Part shown: piece after piece, positions 37,026 through 46,071 of the stretch
How the letters are laid out: each line of letters begins with the position of its first letter
How positions within the stretch are numbered: the first letter of the stretch is position 1
NCBI GenBank assembly: GCA_965215615.1
Contig: OZ244068.1
Span: forward strand, 1,736,001-1,800,000
Reading direction: 5' to 3'
DNA length: 64,000 nucleotides
DNA from: CBDATA01 sp965215615
GTDB taxonomy: Bacteria > Acidobacteriota > Vicinamibacteria > Marinacidobacterales > Marinacidobacteraceae
Position numbers and translations under genes: made by a program
Notes under the pieces: generated by a model
Told to the model about the DNA's origin: nothing
Seen by the model: only the letters and a program-made list of their open reading frames with translations
Databases searched by the model: none

Positions 37026-39938
37026 TCACTGCCCGAGGGTCGCCATCGCCTCCCGGATCGTAGCCGTCAGCCGTTCGGCCTCGCGTCGGTGGAGCGGGGT
37101 GGGTGCCACCAGCGTCCCCTGTCGCACCTGGTCGCCGGTGAAACTCCCGTAAAGGCGGGCCAGCCGAGCGAGATCGGAGGGGTTCCGGAATCCGCCGGTG
37201 GGGCGCAGCCGGGCGAGGGCTTCCCGTTCCGCTTCGGTCGCATCCGGCGCATCCTCGTGAGATGCGAAGACGGCGCAGGCATCCATGACCGTTCGGTGGA
37301 TGTTCTCGAGGAAGGCAGAACGCTCGCGGTATGCATCGCCCGTGACCGTCTGGCCCGGATCGAGCGCCACTTCGACGGGGACCGTCGTCTCCCTGCCCCC
37401 GGCCGTCAGGCGGGCCTGCCAGGTTCCGGTTGCGACCCGCGGGCCGGTGCTCCGGCAGACACCGCGGCCGTCTTCCATGCTGCCCATCCGGCGGAGATCC
37501 CACGAGGTCCGCTGGAATCCCGGCCGCGCTTCGAGAGCGGGCTCGGCGAGGACCTCTCCGGTGGAATCGAGGATCTGGAGCGCCACTGGTCCCGCCGCAT
37601 CGGCTTCGGTCAAAAACACGGTGAGCAGCGCGCCCGGGGGCGGGTTTTCGCCGGCGTAGCGTGCCTGCCCCTCGTAGCTCTCGTCCTTCCACGGCAGGAA
37701 CACATGGGCGGTGGTCGGCCCGAAAACCTGCGAAGCGTTCCCGGCGCGGCGCGCCAGCGGGCCGCTGTCGTCGAGGATGTAGAGCGAGCGACCGTGGGTT
37801 CCGAAGACGATGTCGAGCTCGCGGGGGTGGATCTCGATGTCGTCCACCGGCACGTGGGGAAGCCCGCCGCCAACCCGCATCCAGCTCCGGCCGCGATCGA
37901 AAGAGAAGAACCCCCCGACCTCGGTTCCGGCGATCAGCAGGTTCTCGCCTTCGGGATGCTCGACGATGTCGTTCACCCAGCCGTGCGGCAGCCCGTCCGC
38001 AATCGCTTCGAAGCTCGAGCCGCGGTCCTCGGAAACGAAGATGTAGGGAGCGAAATCCCCCAACTGGTGGCGATCCACCGCCACGTACAGGCGATCCCCG
38101 TCATGCGCCGAAGGGGTCACCCGGCTGATGGTGGCGCGGAGTACATCCAGCGGGAGGTTCTCTTCGAGGAAGGTCCAGGAGATCCCGCCATCCTCGGACC
38201 GCGCCACCCGGCCGTCGTCGGTTCCGACGTAGATCAGGCCGGCGATCCGGGGCGATTCGGCGAGAGTGGTGAGGGTTCCCCACGCCGCCACCCCGTCGTG
38301 CATCGAGAGCATCCCCTCCGCCGGCAGAACCCCGAGGATGGGAAGCTCGCTGCGGTCTTCGCGGAGCGTCAGATCCTCGCTGGCGCGCCAGGTGCCGCCG
38401 AGATCGTCGGAAGCGAAGAAGCGGTTGCCGCCGAGGAAGATCCGGCCCGGCTCGTGAGGCGAACTCATGAGCGGGGAGAGCCAGTGGAACCGGTAGCGAT
38501 CCTCGCCTTCTTCGGGGATCGGGCGGATCGGTGTCCGGTTTCCGGTGAGCGTGTCGAGGCGAACGAAGCCGCCGTTCTGCGAGGACGCGAACGCCGTTCC
38601 CTGGATGCCGGGTGCTCCCGCCTGGTCCATCCCGTCGCCGAAGTTGGTCTGGATCCAGTCGGCATTCAGGATGCCGGCCTGCCGGCGGGTCTCCGAAGGC
38701 CCCATCCACGAGTGGGTGTCCTGCGCGCCGCCGTAGATGTTGTAGGGAGTCTCCATGTCGAGCGAGATCGCATAGAACTGGGCGAGCGGGATGTTGTTCA
38801 GCTTCCGCCACGAGAGGCCGCGATCCCACGACTCGTGGATGCCGCCGTCGTTTCCGAGCAGCAGGTGGTCGTTTTCCTCGGGATCGATCCAGAGCGCGTG
38901 GTGGTCGCCGTGGACCCCGATGTCGTAGGTCGGGGTCATGGACTCATTGGCCGCGAAGGTCTGCCCCCCGTCGTCGGAGACGAAAAAGGGTGCCCCCAGC
39001 ACATAGACCCGCGACGGGTCCACCGGATCCACTTCGATATGGGAGTAATACATCGGGCGCGGATTCAGGTCGTTCACCTTCCCCCAGGTGTCGCCCCGGT
39101 CGTCGGACCGGTAGGTTCCCGACTCGGTCGCGTGCTCGATGGTGGCGTAGAGAGTCCGGGGCTCGGATTCCGAAATATCGATGCCGATGCGCCCGAGCGG
39201 CCCCTCGGGAATCCCGGCGGCCAGCCGCTCCCAGGTGTCCCCGCCGTCGAAGCTGCGGAAAATTCCGGACTCCGGGCCGCCGCCGTTGAAGCCCCAGGGA
39301 GTGCGTCGCCGGGTGTAGGCGGCGGCGTAGAGGATCGCGGGGTCGCGGGGATCCATCTCCATGTCCACGACCCCGGTGTCCTCCGAGATCGCGAGTACCT
39401 GCTCCCAGTTCCGGCCCGCGTCGCGGGTGCGGAACACGCCGCGCTGGCCGCCGGAACGCCAGAGCGGCCCGAGCGCCGCCACATAGACGAACCCCGGATC
39501 GTCCGGGTGGATCAGGATCCGGCCGATGTGCTCCGATTCTTCGAGCCCGGCGTGGCGGAAGGAATCGCCCCCGTTCCGCGAGACATAGACCCCGTCCCCG
39601 AACGAGGAACTCTGCCGGTTCGCCGGTTCACCGGTCCCCACCCAGACCGTCTCCGGGTCGGACGGCGCAAGTTCCACCGCGCCGAGCGAAGTCGTCCCGT
39701 AGTGGTCGAATAGCGAGTCCCAGGTGATGCCGTTGTTCCGGGTCCGGAAGAGCCCGCCCGACGCGGTCGCCGCGTAGAAGTGATGCGGCCGGCCGGGAGT
39801 CACGGCGAGGTCGGAAATCCGTCCGGCCATCACCGCCGGCCCGATGGACCGCAGCGGCAGGTCGTCGAACACCGGTGGCTCGGGCTGCGCGAGCGCCGGC
39901 GTGGCGAGAAGCAAGGAGGCGAAAAGGAATCGGGACAT
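37026..39938 (-). CDS. Secreted BNR/sortilin-like beta-propeller protein
   Basis: 970 residues. A signal peptide (FLFASLLLATPALAQ) is followed by many Asp-box/BNR repeats spread over about 700 residues (for example SRNGGDSFRHAG, SFDGGDTWERLA, SDDRGDTWGKVN, SEDGGISWTFLE). These are characteristic of VPS10/sortilin-type or sialidase-like propellers. The last 200 residues form a beta-sandwich-like domain and a helical tail, as in the large 'glycosyl hydrolase, BNR repeat' proteins common in Acidobacteria. Enzymatic activity is not established. GGAGAG lies 6 bases before the ATG. Confidence 0.85.
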   Translation of the reverse strand: MSRFLFASLLLATPALAQPEPPVFDDLPLRSIGPAVMAGRISDLAVTPGRPHHFYAATASGGLFRTRNNGITWDSLFDHYGTTSLGAVELAPSDPETVWVGTGEPANRQSSSFGDGVYVSRNGGDSFRHAGLEESEHIGRILIHPDDPGFVYVAALGPLWRSGGQRGVFRTRDAGRNWEQVLAISEDTGVVDMEMDPRDPAILYAAAYTRRRTPWGFNGGGPESGIFRSFDGGDTWERLAAGIPEGPLGRIGIDISESEPRTLYATIEHATESGTYRSDDRGDTWGKVNDLNPRPMYYSHIEVDPVDPSRVYVLGAPFFVSDDGGQTFAANESMTPTYDIGVHGDHHALWIDPEENDHLLLGNDGGIHESWDRGLSWRKLNNIPLAQFYAISLDMETPYNIYGGAQDTHSWMGPSETRRQAGILNADWIQTNFGDGMDQAGAPGIQGTAFASSQNGGFVRLDTLTGNRTPIRPIPEEGEDRYRFHWLSPLMSSPHEPGRIFLGGNRFFASDDLGGTWRASEDLTLREDRSELPILGVLPAEGMLSMHDGVAAWGTLTTLAESPRIAGLIYVGTDDGRVARSEDGGISWTFLEENLPLDVLRATISRVTPSAHDGDRLYVAVDRHQLGDFAPYIFVSEDRGSSFEAIADGLPHGWVNDIVEHPEGENLLIAGTEVGGFFSFDRGRSWMRVGGGLPHVPVDDIEIHPRELDIVFGTHGRSLYILDDSGPLARRAGNASQVFGPTTAHVFLPWKDESYEGQARYAGENPPPGALLTVFLTEADAAGPVALQILDSTGEVLAEPALEARPGFQRTSWDLRRMGSMEDGRGVCRSTGPRVATGTWQARLTAGGRETTVPVEVALDPGQTVTGDAYRERSAFLENIHRTVMDACAVFASHEDAPDATEAEREALARLRPTGGFRNPSDLARLARLYGSFTGDQVRQGTLVAPTPLHRREAERLTATIREAMATLGQ

Positions 39939-39961
39939 GGGTCTCTCCTGAGAGTGGGGAG

Positions 39962-41464
39962 TTATCGGATGCCGCCACCGGGCATCCGCAGCCGCCGCCC
40001 CTCTTCTTCGGCGACCAGCGGATCGTCGAAGGCGTTGAGGTCGGCCAACTCGCGCTCCGTCTCGCGGACCGAACTCCAGCTGACCGCTGCGGTCCAGCGC
40101 TGGGCATAGTCCAGCACGCGGATCAGGGGCTCGCTCCGGCCACTCTGCGAGAGCGCCTTGAGCGCCGCGAGATAGTTGGCGCGATAGACGGTGGGGACGA
40201 CGATCCGCTCTTCTCCGGACGCCACCAGTTCGGCGTTCATCATGACCCTCGCCATGCGCCCGTTGCCGTCGGTGAAGGGGTGGACTTCGGCGATCAGGAA
40301 CATGAGAAACACCGCTCGCTGGAACGGGGTCTCGAGGCTGCGATACAGATCGAAACCCTGGGCGAGGGTTCCGCGTACCAGCTCGGGAGCGACGAAGACG
40401 GTCTGACCGGCGCGGTTTTCGCGCAGCTTGAACGCGCCCGGGCGCACCTCCGGACGGCTCTCCAGGATCGAAGCGTGGCGGTGCCGCATCAGGTTCTCCA
40501 GTGCCGTCTCGGTCGTGGGCGTGCGCCGCATCTCCGTCTCGTCGGACACGATGCGCCAGGTCCCGAGGATGTCGTGGGCATCCTGGGGCCGCTCACGCGG
40601 GAGGACTCCGCCAAAGATGATCCCGGCCGCCTCGGCAACCTCGAACTCGGTGCCCTCGATGAAATTCGAGAAATAGGCCTCATAGAACGCGAGCGTTGCC
40701 CGGGCCTCCGCGGAACGGCGGGGAGCGAACCGGGCCAAGGGCGGATGATCGCGCAGGGCCGATGCCAACGACGCAAAGAGGGCGAGTCGCTCCGGGTCAT
40801 ACGGTATCCCCCTGCTGCGGGCGACCGCCGGCCCGGCCCGGAGTCCGGCATCGCGAGTACGGAGCAACGCCCCGACGATCCCATCGAACTGCCGGCTCTC
40901 CTCCGTGAGGCCCAGCGCGGACGCCGCCGCCCGCGCTTCGTCCCGGAGCCGATTCGCGCCGTCTTCCCCGGAACTGCGAATCAGGGCATCGAGCCTTTCC
41001 TCGATCTCGACCCGGTGCAGGGTGCGCCGCACGAGGCCGCTCCGGGAACGGGAGGGCCGCATGTTCTCGATGAAGGCGCGCGCCCGCGAACTGAGGAAAA
41101 GGCCGGCGAGGAACGGGGTGTCGGTGGGAAGCGGACCCACGCCGCGGCGCGGCCGAAGCGTGATCCCGGGCAGCCGGATATCCCTTCCCCGCTCGGTGAC
41201 GAGGCAGACCGATCCGTCCGCGGCCGGGACATTCTCCAGCGCGGTCCGGTCGGCGATCAGCGCCTGCGGGAAGAAGCCAGCGACGATCGGCCACAGATGG
41301 CACCGCACGAGGTCTTCGGGGGCATCATCCAGATTCCGGGTGTAGAGCCGCGACCCGATCTTGCGCAGCCTGCCGTCCCCGACGGCGCGCGAAACCTGCG
41401 CCGCGATCCCCCGGTGGGAGACGAAGACCTCGGGCATCGCGCCCAGTTCAGAGGGACGGGACAT
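39962..41464 (-). CDS. Fic-domain protein with AbiEi-like N-terminus
   Basis: About 500 residues. The first 135 residues (VSHRGIAAQVSRAVGDGRLRK, GSRLYTRNL, FPQALIADRTALE, ITLRPRRGVGP) resemble the winged-helix and core of AbiEi-type antitoxins. A Fic domain follows with the full motif HPFTDGNGRMAR at 395-406, competent for AMP or other nucleotide transfer. An upstream inhibitory-type motif SNFIEG is at 266-271 (S/TxxxEG/N), so the enzyme is probably self-inhibited. The combination suggests a self-contained toxin/antitoxin. The start is uncertain: ATG 41464 is preferred, ATG 41515 is possible. Confidence 0.83.
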   Translation of the reverse strand: MSRPSELGAMPEVFVSHRGIAAQVSRAVGDGRLRKIGSRLYTRNLDDAPEDLVRCHLWPIVAGFFPQALIADRTALENVPAADGSVCLVTERGRDIRLPGITLRPRRGVGPLPTDTPFLAGLFLSSRARAFIENMRPSRSRSGLVRRTLHRVEIEERLDALIRSSGEDGANRLRDEARAAASALGLTEESRQFDGIVGALLRTRDAGLRAGPAVARSRGIPYDPERLALFASLASALRDHPPLARFAPRRSAEARATLAFYEAYFSNFIEGTEFEVAEAAGIIFGGVLPRERPQDAHDILGTWRIVSDETEMRRTPTTETALENLMRHRHASILESRPEVRPGAFKLRENRAGQTVFVAPELVRGTLAQGFDLYRSLETPFQRAVFLMFLIAEVHPFTDGNGRMARVMMNAELVASGEERIVVPTVYRANYLAALKALSQSGRSEPLIRVLDYAQRWTAAVSWSSVRETERELADLNAFDDPLVAEEEGRRLRMPGGGIR

Positions 41465-41535
41465 TTGCTGGGTTTGGCGCGCCGGAATGGACCGAAACGG
41501 AACTTTTGTCCGCATAAGACCGGCTTGTCGCAATT

Positions 41536-41541
41536 AATATA
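41536..41541 (-). promoter_or_regulatory. -10 element (TATATT) for the Fic gene
   Basis: TATATT on the minus strand sits in the most A+T-rich patch of the window (41531-41545). It is flanked by TCGCA and TGCGA arms of an imperfect dyad (about 41528-41553). A TTCAGG 16 bases upstream is a poor -35. It would start transcription between the P450 stop and the Fic ATG. Confidence 0.5.
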
Positions 41542-41566
41542 CGCTTAGTGCGATCTTCCTGAATCG

Positions 41567-42904
41567 TCAGCGTCTCGCCAGGGTGGCCGCGATCCCGAAC
41601 TTCGGGCAGAGCGTCACCTTCGCGACCGCTTCCACCGGATGATCCGGAACCAGGCGGACACGGAAGCGCTGAAGGATGCGGGCGAGCACGATCTGGATTT
41701 CCAGCATGGCCATTCCCGCACCGATACAGGTGCGCGGCCCCGCCCCGAACGGCAGGTACGAGAAGAAATCGCGCTCGCTGCTGCGGTCCGGGTGGAAGCG
41801 GCCGGGGTCGAAGCGCTCCGCGTCGGGCCAGAAATCCGGATGCCGATGGAGGGCGTAGGGGCAGATGAACAGGTAGGAGTTCTTCGGGAGCCGGTAGCCA
41901 CGAAATTCCTGGGGTTCTTCTGCCCGACGGGCGAACCCCCACGCCGGCGGATAGAGCCGCATGGCCTCTTGGACCACCTGCTTCAGATACGGAACGCGCG
42001 CGAGGTCCTCCGCGAGCGGAGGCTCGCCGCCGAGCCCGGAATCGAGGTGGTCGAGCAGCTCCGCTTCGACTTCCGGATGCATCCCGAGCAGGTAGAGCGC
42101 CCAGGAAAGCGCGGTCGCCGAAGTCTCGTGCCCGGCGAGCATGAGAGTGACCACCTCGTCGCGAAGCTGTCGTCCGGTCATCCCGGTGTCCGTGTCCTCG
42201 TCGCGCGCCCGCATGAGCCGGGCGAGCATGTCTTCACCCGCCGAGCCCGCTTCCTCCCGCGCCGCGATGATTCCATAGACCACCCGGTCGAGTCGCCGAC
42301 GGGCGCGCAGGAAGCGGATGTTGTGGGGCGTGGGAATCCAGGGAGCGAGCGTCAGCAGACCCCGATACCCGAGCGGGTCCACGTTCACGATGTCGAGAAC
42401 GTCGCGCACTTCCCGGGCGTGGTGCTCGATGTTCCGGCCGAAAACCGTCTCGCCGACGATCCGGAAAGTGAGCGCGCTCATCTCCTCGTCGATCCGGACC
42501 GCTTCCCCGTCCGCCCGAAGCTCCCAGTCCCGGAGCGCCGCATCGGTCAGGCCGCCGATGATCCGGTCGAAGCTCTGGATGTTCCGATGGCTGAAGGAGG
42601 GCTGGATGAGCCGCCGCTGCCGGACCCAGTCGGGGCCGTCGTTCGTGACCAGCCCCTTTCCGAGGGTCTTCGCAACCACCCGGTAGCCGAGCGTCCCTTT
42701 CGTGTAGAGATCGTGACTGCCGGAGAGGACGGGACGGATGAAGTCGGGATGGTTCAGCAGGTGGATATCCGCGAAGCCACGAAGCAGAACCAGGTCTCCA
42801 TGCTCCCGCGTGAGATCGAGCATGGCGCGATGCGGGGCGCGCCGGAACTCCCGGAACCCTGCGAACCTCCGGGTCGCCGGCGGCTTGTGATCGATGGCAC
42901 TCAT
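41567..42904 (-). CDS. Cytochrome P450
   Basis: 445 residues, soluble (no membrane anchor). Hallmarks are the I-helix AGHETSATALSW, the K-helix ExxR in VVQEAMRLYP, the PERF-like AERFDPGRF, and the heme-binding loop FLPFGAGPRTCIG-type sequence (FGAGPRTCIGAGMAM) with the proximal Cys near residue 391. It resembles CYP102/CYP110-like bacterial fatty acid or terpene hydroxylases, but the substrate is not predictable. It starts 12 bases after the nuclease-like gene stop, so may be read through from the ATPase-nuclease pair. No dedicated ferredoxin or reductase is adjacent. Confidence 0.93.
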   Translation of the reverse strand: MSAIDHKPPATRRFAGFREFRRAPHRAMLDLTREHGDLVLLRGFADIHLLNHPDFIRPVLSGSHDLYTKGTLGYRVVAKTLGKGLVTNDGPDWVRQRRLIQPSFSHRNIQSFDRIIGGLTDAALRDWELRADGEAVRIDEEMSALTFRIVGETVFGRNIEHHAREVRDVLDIVNVDPLGYRGLLTLAPWIPTPHNIRFLRARRRLDRVVYGIIAAREEAGSAGEDMLARLMRARDEDTDTGMTGRQLRDEVVTLMLAGHETSATALSWALYLLGMHPEVEAELLDHLDSGLGGEPPLAEDLARVPYLKQVVQEAMRLYPPAWGFARRAEEPQEFRGYRLPKNSYLFICPYALHRHPDFWPDAERFDPGRFHPDRSSERDFFSYLPFGAGPRTCIGAGMAMLEIQIVLARILQRFRVRLVPDHPVEAVAKVTLCPKFGIAATLARR

Positions 42905-42916
42905 CGCCTGCCCCCT

Positions 42917-43519
42917 CTACGCACGAGATTCTCCGGGAGCACCCCTCAGGAGTTCCGCCGCAGGTATCCGCTCGTCGAGAAACACCAAGACGGACTCGTT
43001 CGCAAACTCTTCGTACCAGGCCGATTTCGCCGGCCCGGTTCGGATGCGTTGCTTGTCGAGGCGGTCATCGGCTTTCCTGCCCAGCAAAACGTAATGGAAG
43101 CGGAGCGGGAGCGCGGCTTTTGGCGATAACGAATTCCCGAGCGCCGCATCCCTTTCCGCCAGCGACACCAGATAATCCGCGATGGGTCTCGTGCGAAGAA
43201 GCTGCTCGTAGGGCTTGCTCTCCCCCGTAACCGTCTGCTTCAACTCGATGAGAATCACGGCGCGCCCTTCCCCGGTACTGGCGAAGATGAGGAAGTCGCA
43301 TTTCTGACGCAAGTCGCCCGGTAGGACACAGTCGGGATGATCCACACCCGCCATGTTCACGACGACGCAGTCTTCCCAGACCTGCGAGAGCGTCACCTTC
43401 ATGTCCACATTGGCCTGTTTCTCGGCCAGCTCCACTTCGCGGCCCCCGTCCTCCTGACGCGACAACACCAGGTGCTTTTCTGCCAGACACTTCGAGAGCG
43501 CTTCAGCCCAGCGGGTCAC
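42917..43519 (-). CDS. Putative PD-(D/E)XK-type nuclease partner of the adjacent ATPase
   Basis: 200 residues, not assigned to a named family. The core KCDFLIFASTGEGRAVILIELK has Asp75 followed 17 residues later by Glu92-x-Lys94 on a predicted strand, the arrangement of PD-(D/E)XK nucleases. A helix with Glu105-Gln106 follows. Several Cys residues (11, 51, 64, 74) could bind metal. The GTG start overlaps the ATPase stop by 4 bases (GTGA), implying coupled expression as effector and sensor. The nuclease reading is inference from a short motif; an RloB-like or unknown fold is possible. Confidence 0.6.
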   Translation of the reverse strand: MTRWAEALSKCLAEKHLVLSRQEDGGREVELAEKQANVDMKVTLSQVWEDCVVVNMAGVDHPDCVLPGDLRQKCDFLIFASTGEGRAVILIELKQTVTGESKPYEQLLRTRPIADYLVSLAERDAALGNSLSPKAALPLRFHYVLLGRKADDRLDKQRIRTGPAKSAWYEEFANESVLVFLDERIPAAELLRGAPGESRA

Positions 43520-44925
43520 GAGCCGTTCTCTCGTGCTTGCGTCACTCTCGCCGCGAGAGTTCGGGATCGGCGATTGATGTCATCTATCGTCTTGTCGAAC
43601 ATCGGAATGTCCATGCCGTAGTGGTCCACCGTACACGGACTCAACCCACCGCGTTCTGTTACATAGGCGCGGACCCGCTCCGCCGGCAACCCGGGTTCTG
43701 CTGCTGTGGATTCAGCTTCCCCGTTACCGGAGTGGTTCAATTCCGCGCGCATGATGAGGTTGTTCAGTTCCTTGATGAGGTAGTCACTGTGGGTCGTCAC
43801 CAGCACCCTGATACCGGAGCCGACGATGGCCGACAGCAACCCGGCGAGCGCCACCTGGTTTTCCGTATCGAGGTGACTCTCTGGCTCGTCCACGATCAGC
43901 AGGTGATTTCTGCGGGCCACGTGCTTCAGGTAGAAATAGAGATCGGAGAGTCCGCGGGCCGACGAAGACGCACGATAGAGCGGGATGTCGAATCGCGCAT
44001 CCTTCCGCCGTTTGGAAATGAAGCGGAGCTCGTCATCGGAAGCGCGGAAGTAGCCGTCAAGCATGTCCTTGATGGAGTCGAACAACTTGTCGTCGTGGAT
44101 CGCACTGCGACCCCGGCCGATCTCCGAGAGTCCCCGTGTGTAGTCGATGTTGTCCTTGATGGGGAGGGCATAGCGACTCGTTGTCTTGTCAATGAAGACA
44201 TACGGAGAAAAGCGCGCCTCGTGCTTTCCGTCCTGGATTTCCTGTAGCAGTTCCACGAGCTTGTTCTTCGTGAAATCAAGCTCCTTGTAGAACAGGGAAA
44301 TACCGAAACGTTCCGCGGAGAGAACGAACGGATTTGGGAGCGGGTGGAGGAGAAGATGTCCATACAGGTGCGGGAAAATGGATGGCCCCCGGTCTGCTCC
44401 AGGGCTCCCCACAACCGACCGCAAACGCACTTCATCTCCGTCATACCCGCACGTGTACTCGCCAAAGCCAGAGAAAGCGAGAGTTTCAGGAGAGATGGTC
44501 TCGGGAAACTCTTCTTCGAAGGCCACACGCAAGGCCGCGCCTTCGAACTGGTCGGCGGGGGCACTGAAGACCGACGCAAGAAGCCCCTTCGAAAACTGCT
44601 CGCTGACTGCTTCCACGACTGCGGCGCGTTCGCGTGCGAGAGTGGCCGGAGCCACGGTGCGGCGCGCTTCACCCGTTTGGGCCAAAGCGCGGGCCATCCT
44701 GCGGAGCGTTGGCACATCCACGGGATCCGATTCCAACACTCTCCCGCCTTCATCCAGCAGGAAATCCCGAAAACCTGGCCATCCGGGAACGCTCTTCAGG
44801 AATCCGTAGAGCGAATACGCGAGGTACGTCTTTCCCGTGTTGTTCCGGCCAGCAATGATCGTGAGATCGCCGAGCTCCAGTTCCGCCTCTCGAATCGGAC
44901 CGATGTTGCGGAATTGGAACTTCAT
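43516..44925 (-). CDS. AAA/OLD-like ATPase (AAA_15 type) of a two-gene module
   Basis: 469 residues. ABC/RecF-like N-terminus (FRNIGPIREAELELGDLTIIAG) has Walker A GRNNTGKT at 26-33. A long helical insert follows, then a Q/signature region (SSSARGLSDLYFYLKHV) and Walker B LLIVDEPESHLDTENQ near residue 345, with a switch His in TTHSDYLIKEL. This is the architecture of AAA_15/AAA_21 ATPases found in defence systems such as Septu, PARIS, AbiL and Gabija, but no C-terminal TOPRIM is present. The partner with nuclease-like residues is encoded immediately downstream. Confidence 0.85.
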   Translation of the reverse strand: MKFQFRNIGPIREAELELGDLTIIAGRNNTGKTYLAYSLYGFLKSVPGWPGFRDFLLDEGGRVLESDPVDVPTLRRMARALAQTGEARRTVAPATLARERAAVVEAVSEQFSKGLLASVFSAPADQFEGAALRVAFEEEFPETISPETLAFSGFGEYTCGYDGDEVRLRSVVGSPGADRGPSIFPHLYGHLLLHPLPNPFVLSAERFGISLFYKELDFTKNKLVELLQEIQDGKHEARFSPYVFIDKTTSRYALPIKDNIDYTRGLSEIGRGRSAIHDDKLFDSIKDMLDGYFRASDDELRFISKRRKDARFDIPLYRASSSARGLSDLYFYLKHVARRNHLLIVDEPESHLDTENQVALAGLLSAIVGSGIRVLVTTHSDYLIKELNNLIMRAELNHSGNGEAESTAAEPGLPAERVRAYVTERGGLSPCTVDHYGMDIPMFDKTIDDINRRSRTLAARVTQARENGS

Positions 44926-44988
44926 CGCTGTGGGTCCATGAGGTAACGGACTAGCTTAGCGGCAAGTCCGAACCACCCCCACACCCGG

Positions 44989-46068
44989 TCAACCGGTTCC
45001 GGTGAGACGAAGGGTGATGCCCGCGAGGACCACCCGCGCCGGGGCGGCGGTGGACTTCAACCGGTAGTCCATCTCGGCGATTTCGACAAGGACCCGGCGC
45101 AGGGCAGCGGCATCGAATCGCCGGGCGGCGCGAGCGATCCGGGAAGCGACCGCCGGAGGGAGTCGAAGGGTCTCGTGGAGCGGCCCGTCGCCGGGACGCG
45201 CCGCCTGAGCGACCTGGATTCGCACCGCGAGGTTGTAGAGGAGCGCGAGCAGCATCTGCGGAGATTCCCCTTCGGCGAGCAACAGGTCGAGGAGGCCGAG
45301 CGCTTCGGCGGGTCGGCCGGATTCGACGGCGCTCGTGAAGCGGAAGCGGTCCCGGGCCGTTCCTCCGCCGAGCAGCGCCCGCATGTCGTCGAGCGAGGGT
45401 TTCCCGTCGTCGCAATAGATCACGAGCTTCTCCAACTCGTTGTGCTGACGACGCAGGTCGCGGCCGAAGCGCGAGACGAGCAGTTCCGGGCCCCCCTCGG
45501 GCAGGCTCAGGCCGAGCGAGCCGGCCTCGCGCCCGATCCACCGGGCGACCGCCGCCTCGGCGGGGGGATCGCAGTCGAAAACCCGGATCCGGCCCGTGCG
45601 CGCCCCTCCAGCCAGGGCTTCCTGAAGCACCTTCCAACCCTTCCGCCGAGTGTCGGGATTCTTCTGCCATTCGAGGATCAGAACCGCCCGCGCCGGCGGA
45701 CGCTCCACCAGTTCGACGAAGAACTTCCCCAGCCGGGCATCGCGCGCCGCCGGCTGGACCAGCCGGACGGCATCCCGGACGATCACCACCGGGCCGCCGC
45801 CGAAGCCGACCGCGCGGGTGGCGGTCACCACCTGTTCCCCGGTCGCGGAAACACCGTCGAGGCGGCGGAGGCGGAAGGAGGCATCGCCCCCGTCGCCGAG
45901 ATGGTGGCGGGCGCAGTGGCCGATGACCCGCTGGCGAAGCCAACTGTCCGCGCCGCCTACCAGATAGATCCCGGGGGTCCCCGCCTCCGGCAGTTCGGGG
46001 AGCCGGTCGGCGGCGGGAATCGGGGAAAGGCTCCGGAAACGCTGGCCGAAGCCTGTCTCGCGAGCCAT
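44989..46068 (-). CDS. holA: DNA polymerase III delta subunit
   Basis: 359 residues. The delta subunit opens the sliding clamp within the clamp loader. It has the family layout: an N-terminal P-loop-less AAA-like domain (GIYLVGGADSWLRQRVI, VIVRDAVRLV), a middle region (GPELLVSRFGRDLRRQHNELEKLVIYCDDG) with the conserved L..E..KL..Y pattern, and a helical collar domain (ALGLLDLLLAEGESPQMLLALLYNLAVRI). Only 3 bases separate it from lptE upstream. It is the last gene of the long yceD-to-holA operon, as holA commonly follows leuS-lptE in other bacteria. Confidence 0.9.
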   Translation of the reverse strand: MARETGFGQRFRSLSPIPAADRLPELPEAGTPGIYLVGGADSWLRQRVIGHCARHHLGDGGDASFRLRRLDGVSATGEQVVTATRAVGFGGGPVVIVRDAVRLVQPAARDARLGKFFVELVERPPARAVLILEWQKNPDTRRKGWKVLQEALAGGARTGRIRVFDCDPPAEAAVARWIGREAGSLGLSLPEGGPELLVSRFGRDLRRQHNELEKLVIYCDDGKPSLDDMRALLGGGTARDRFRFTSAVESGRPAEALGLLDLLLAEGESPQMLLALLYNLAVRIQVAQAARPGDGPLHETLRLPPAVASRIARAARRFDAAALRRVLVEIAEMDYRLKSTAAPARVVLAGITLRLTGTG

Positions 46069-46071
46069 CGC

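Noticed and set aside
37285..38128. Plus-strand frames opposite the BNR protein
   Set aside because: Arg/Pro/Ser-rich shadows without start signals or motifs.
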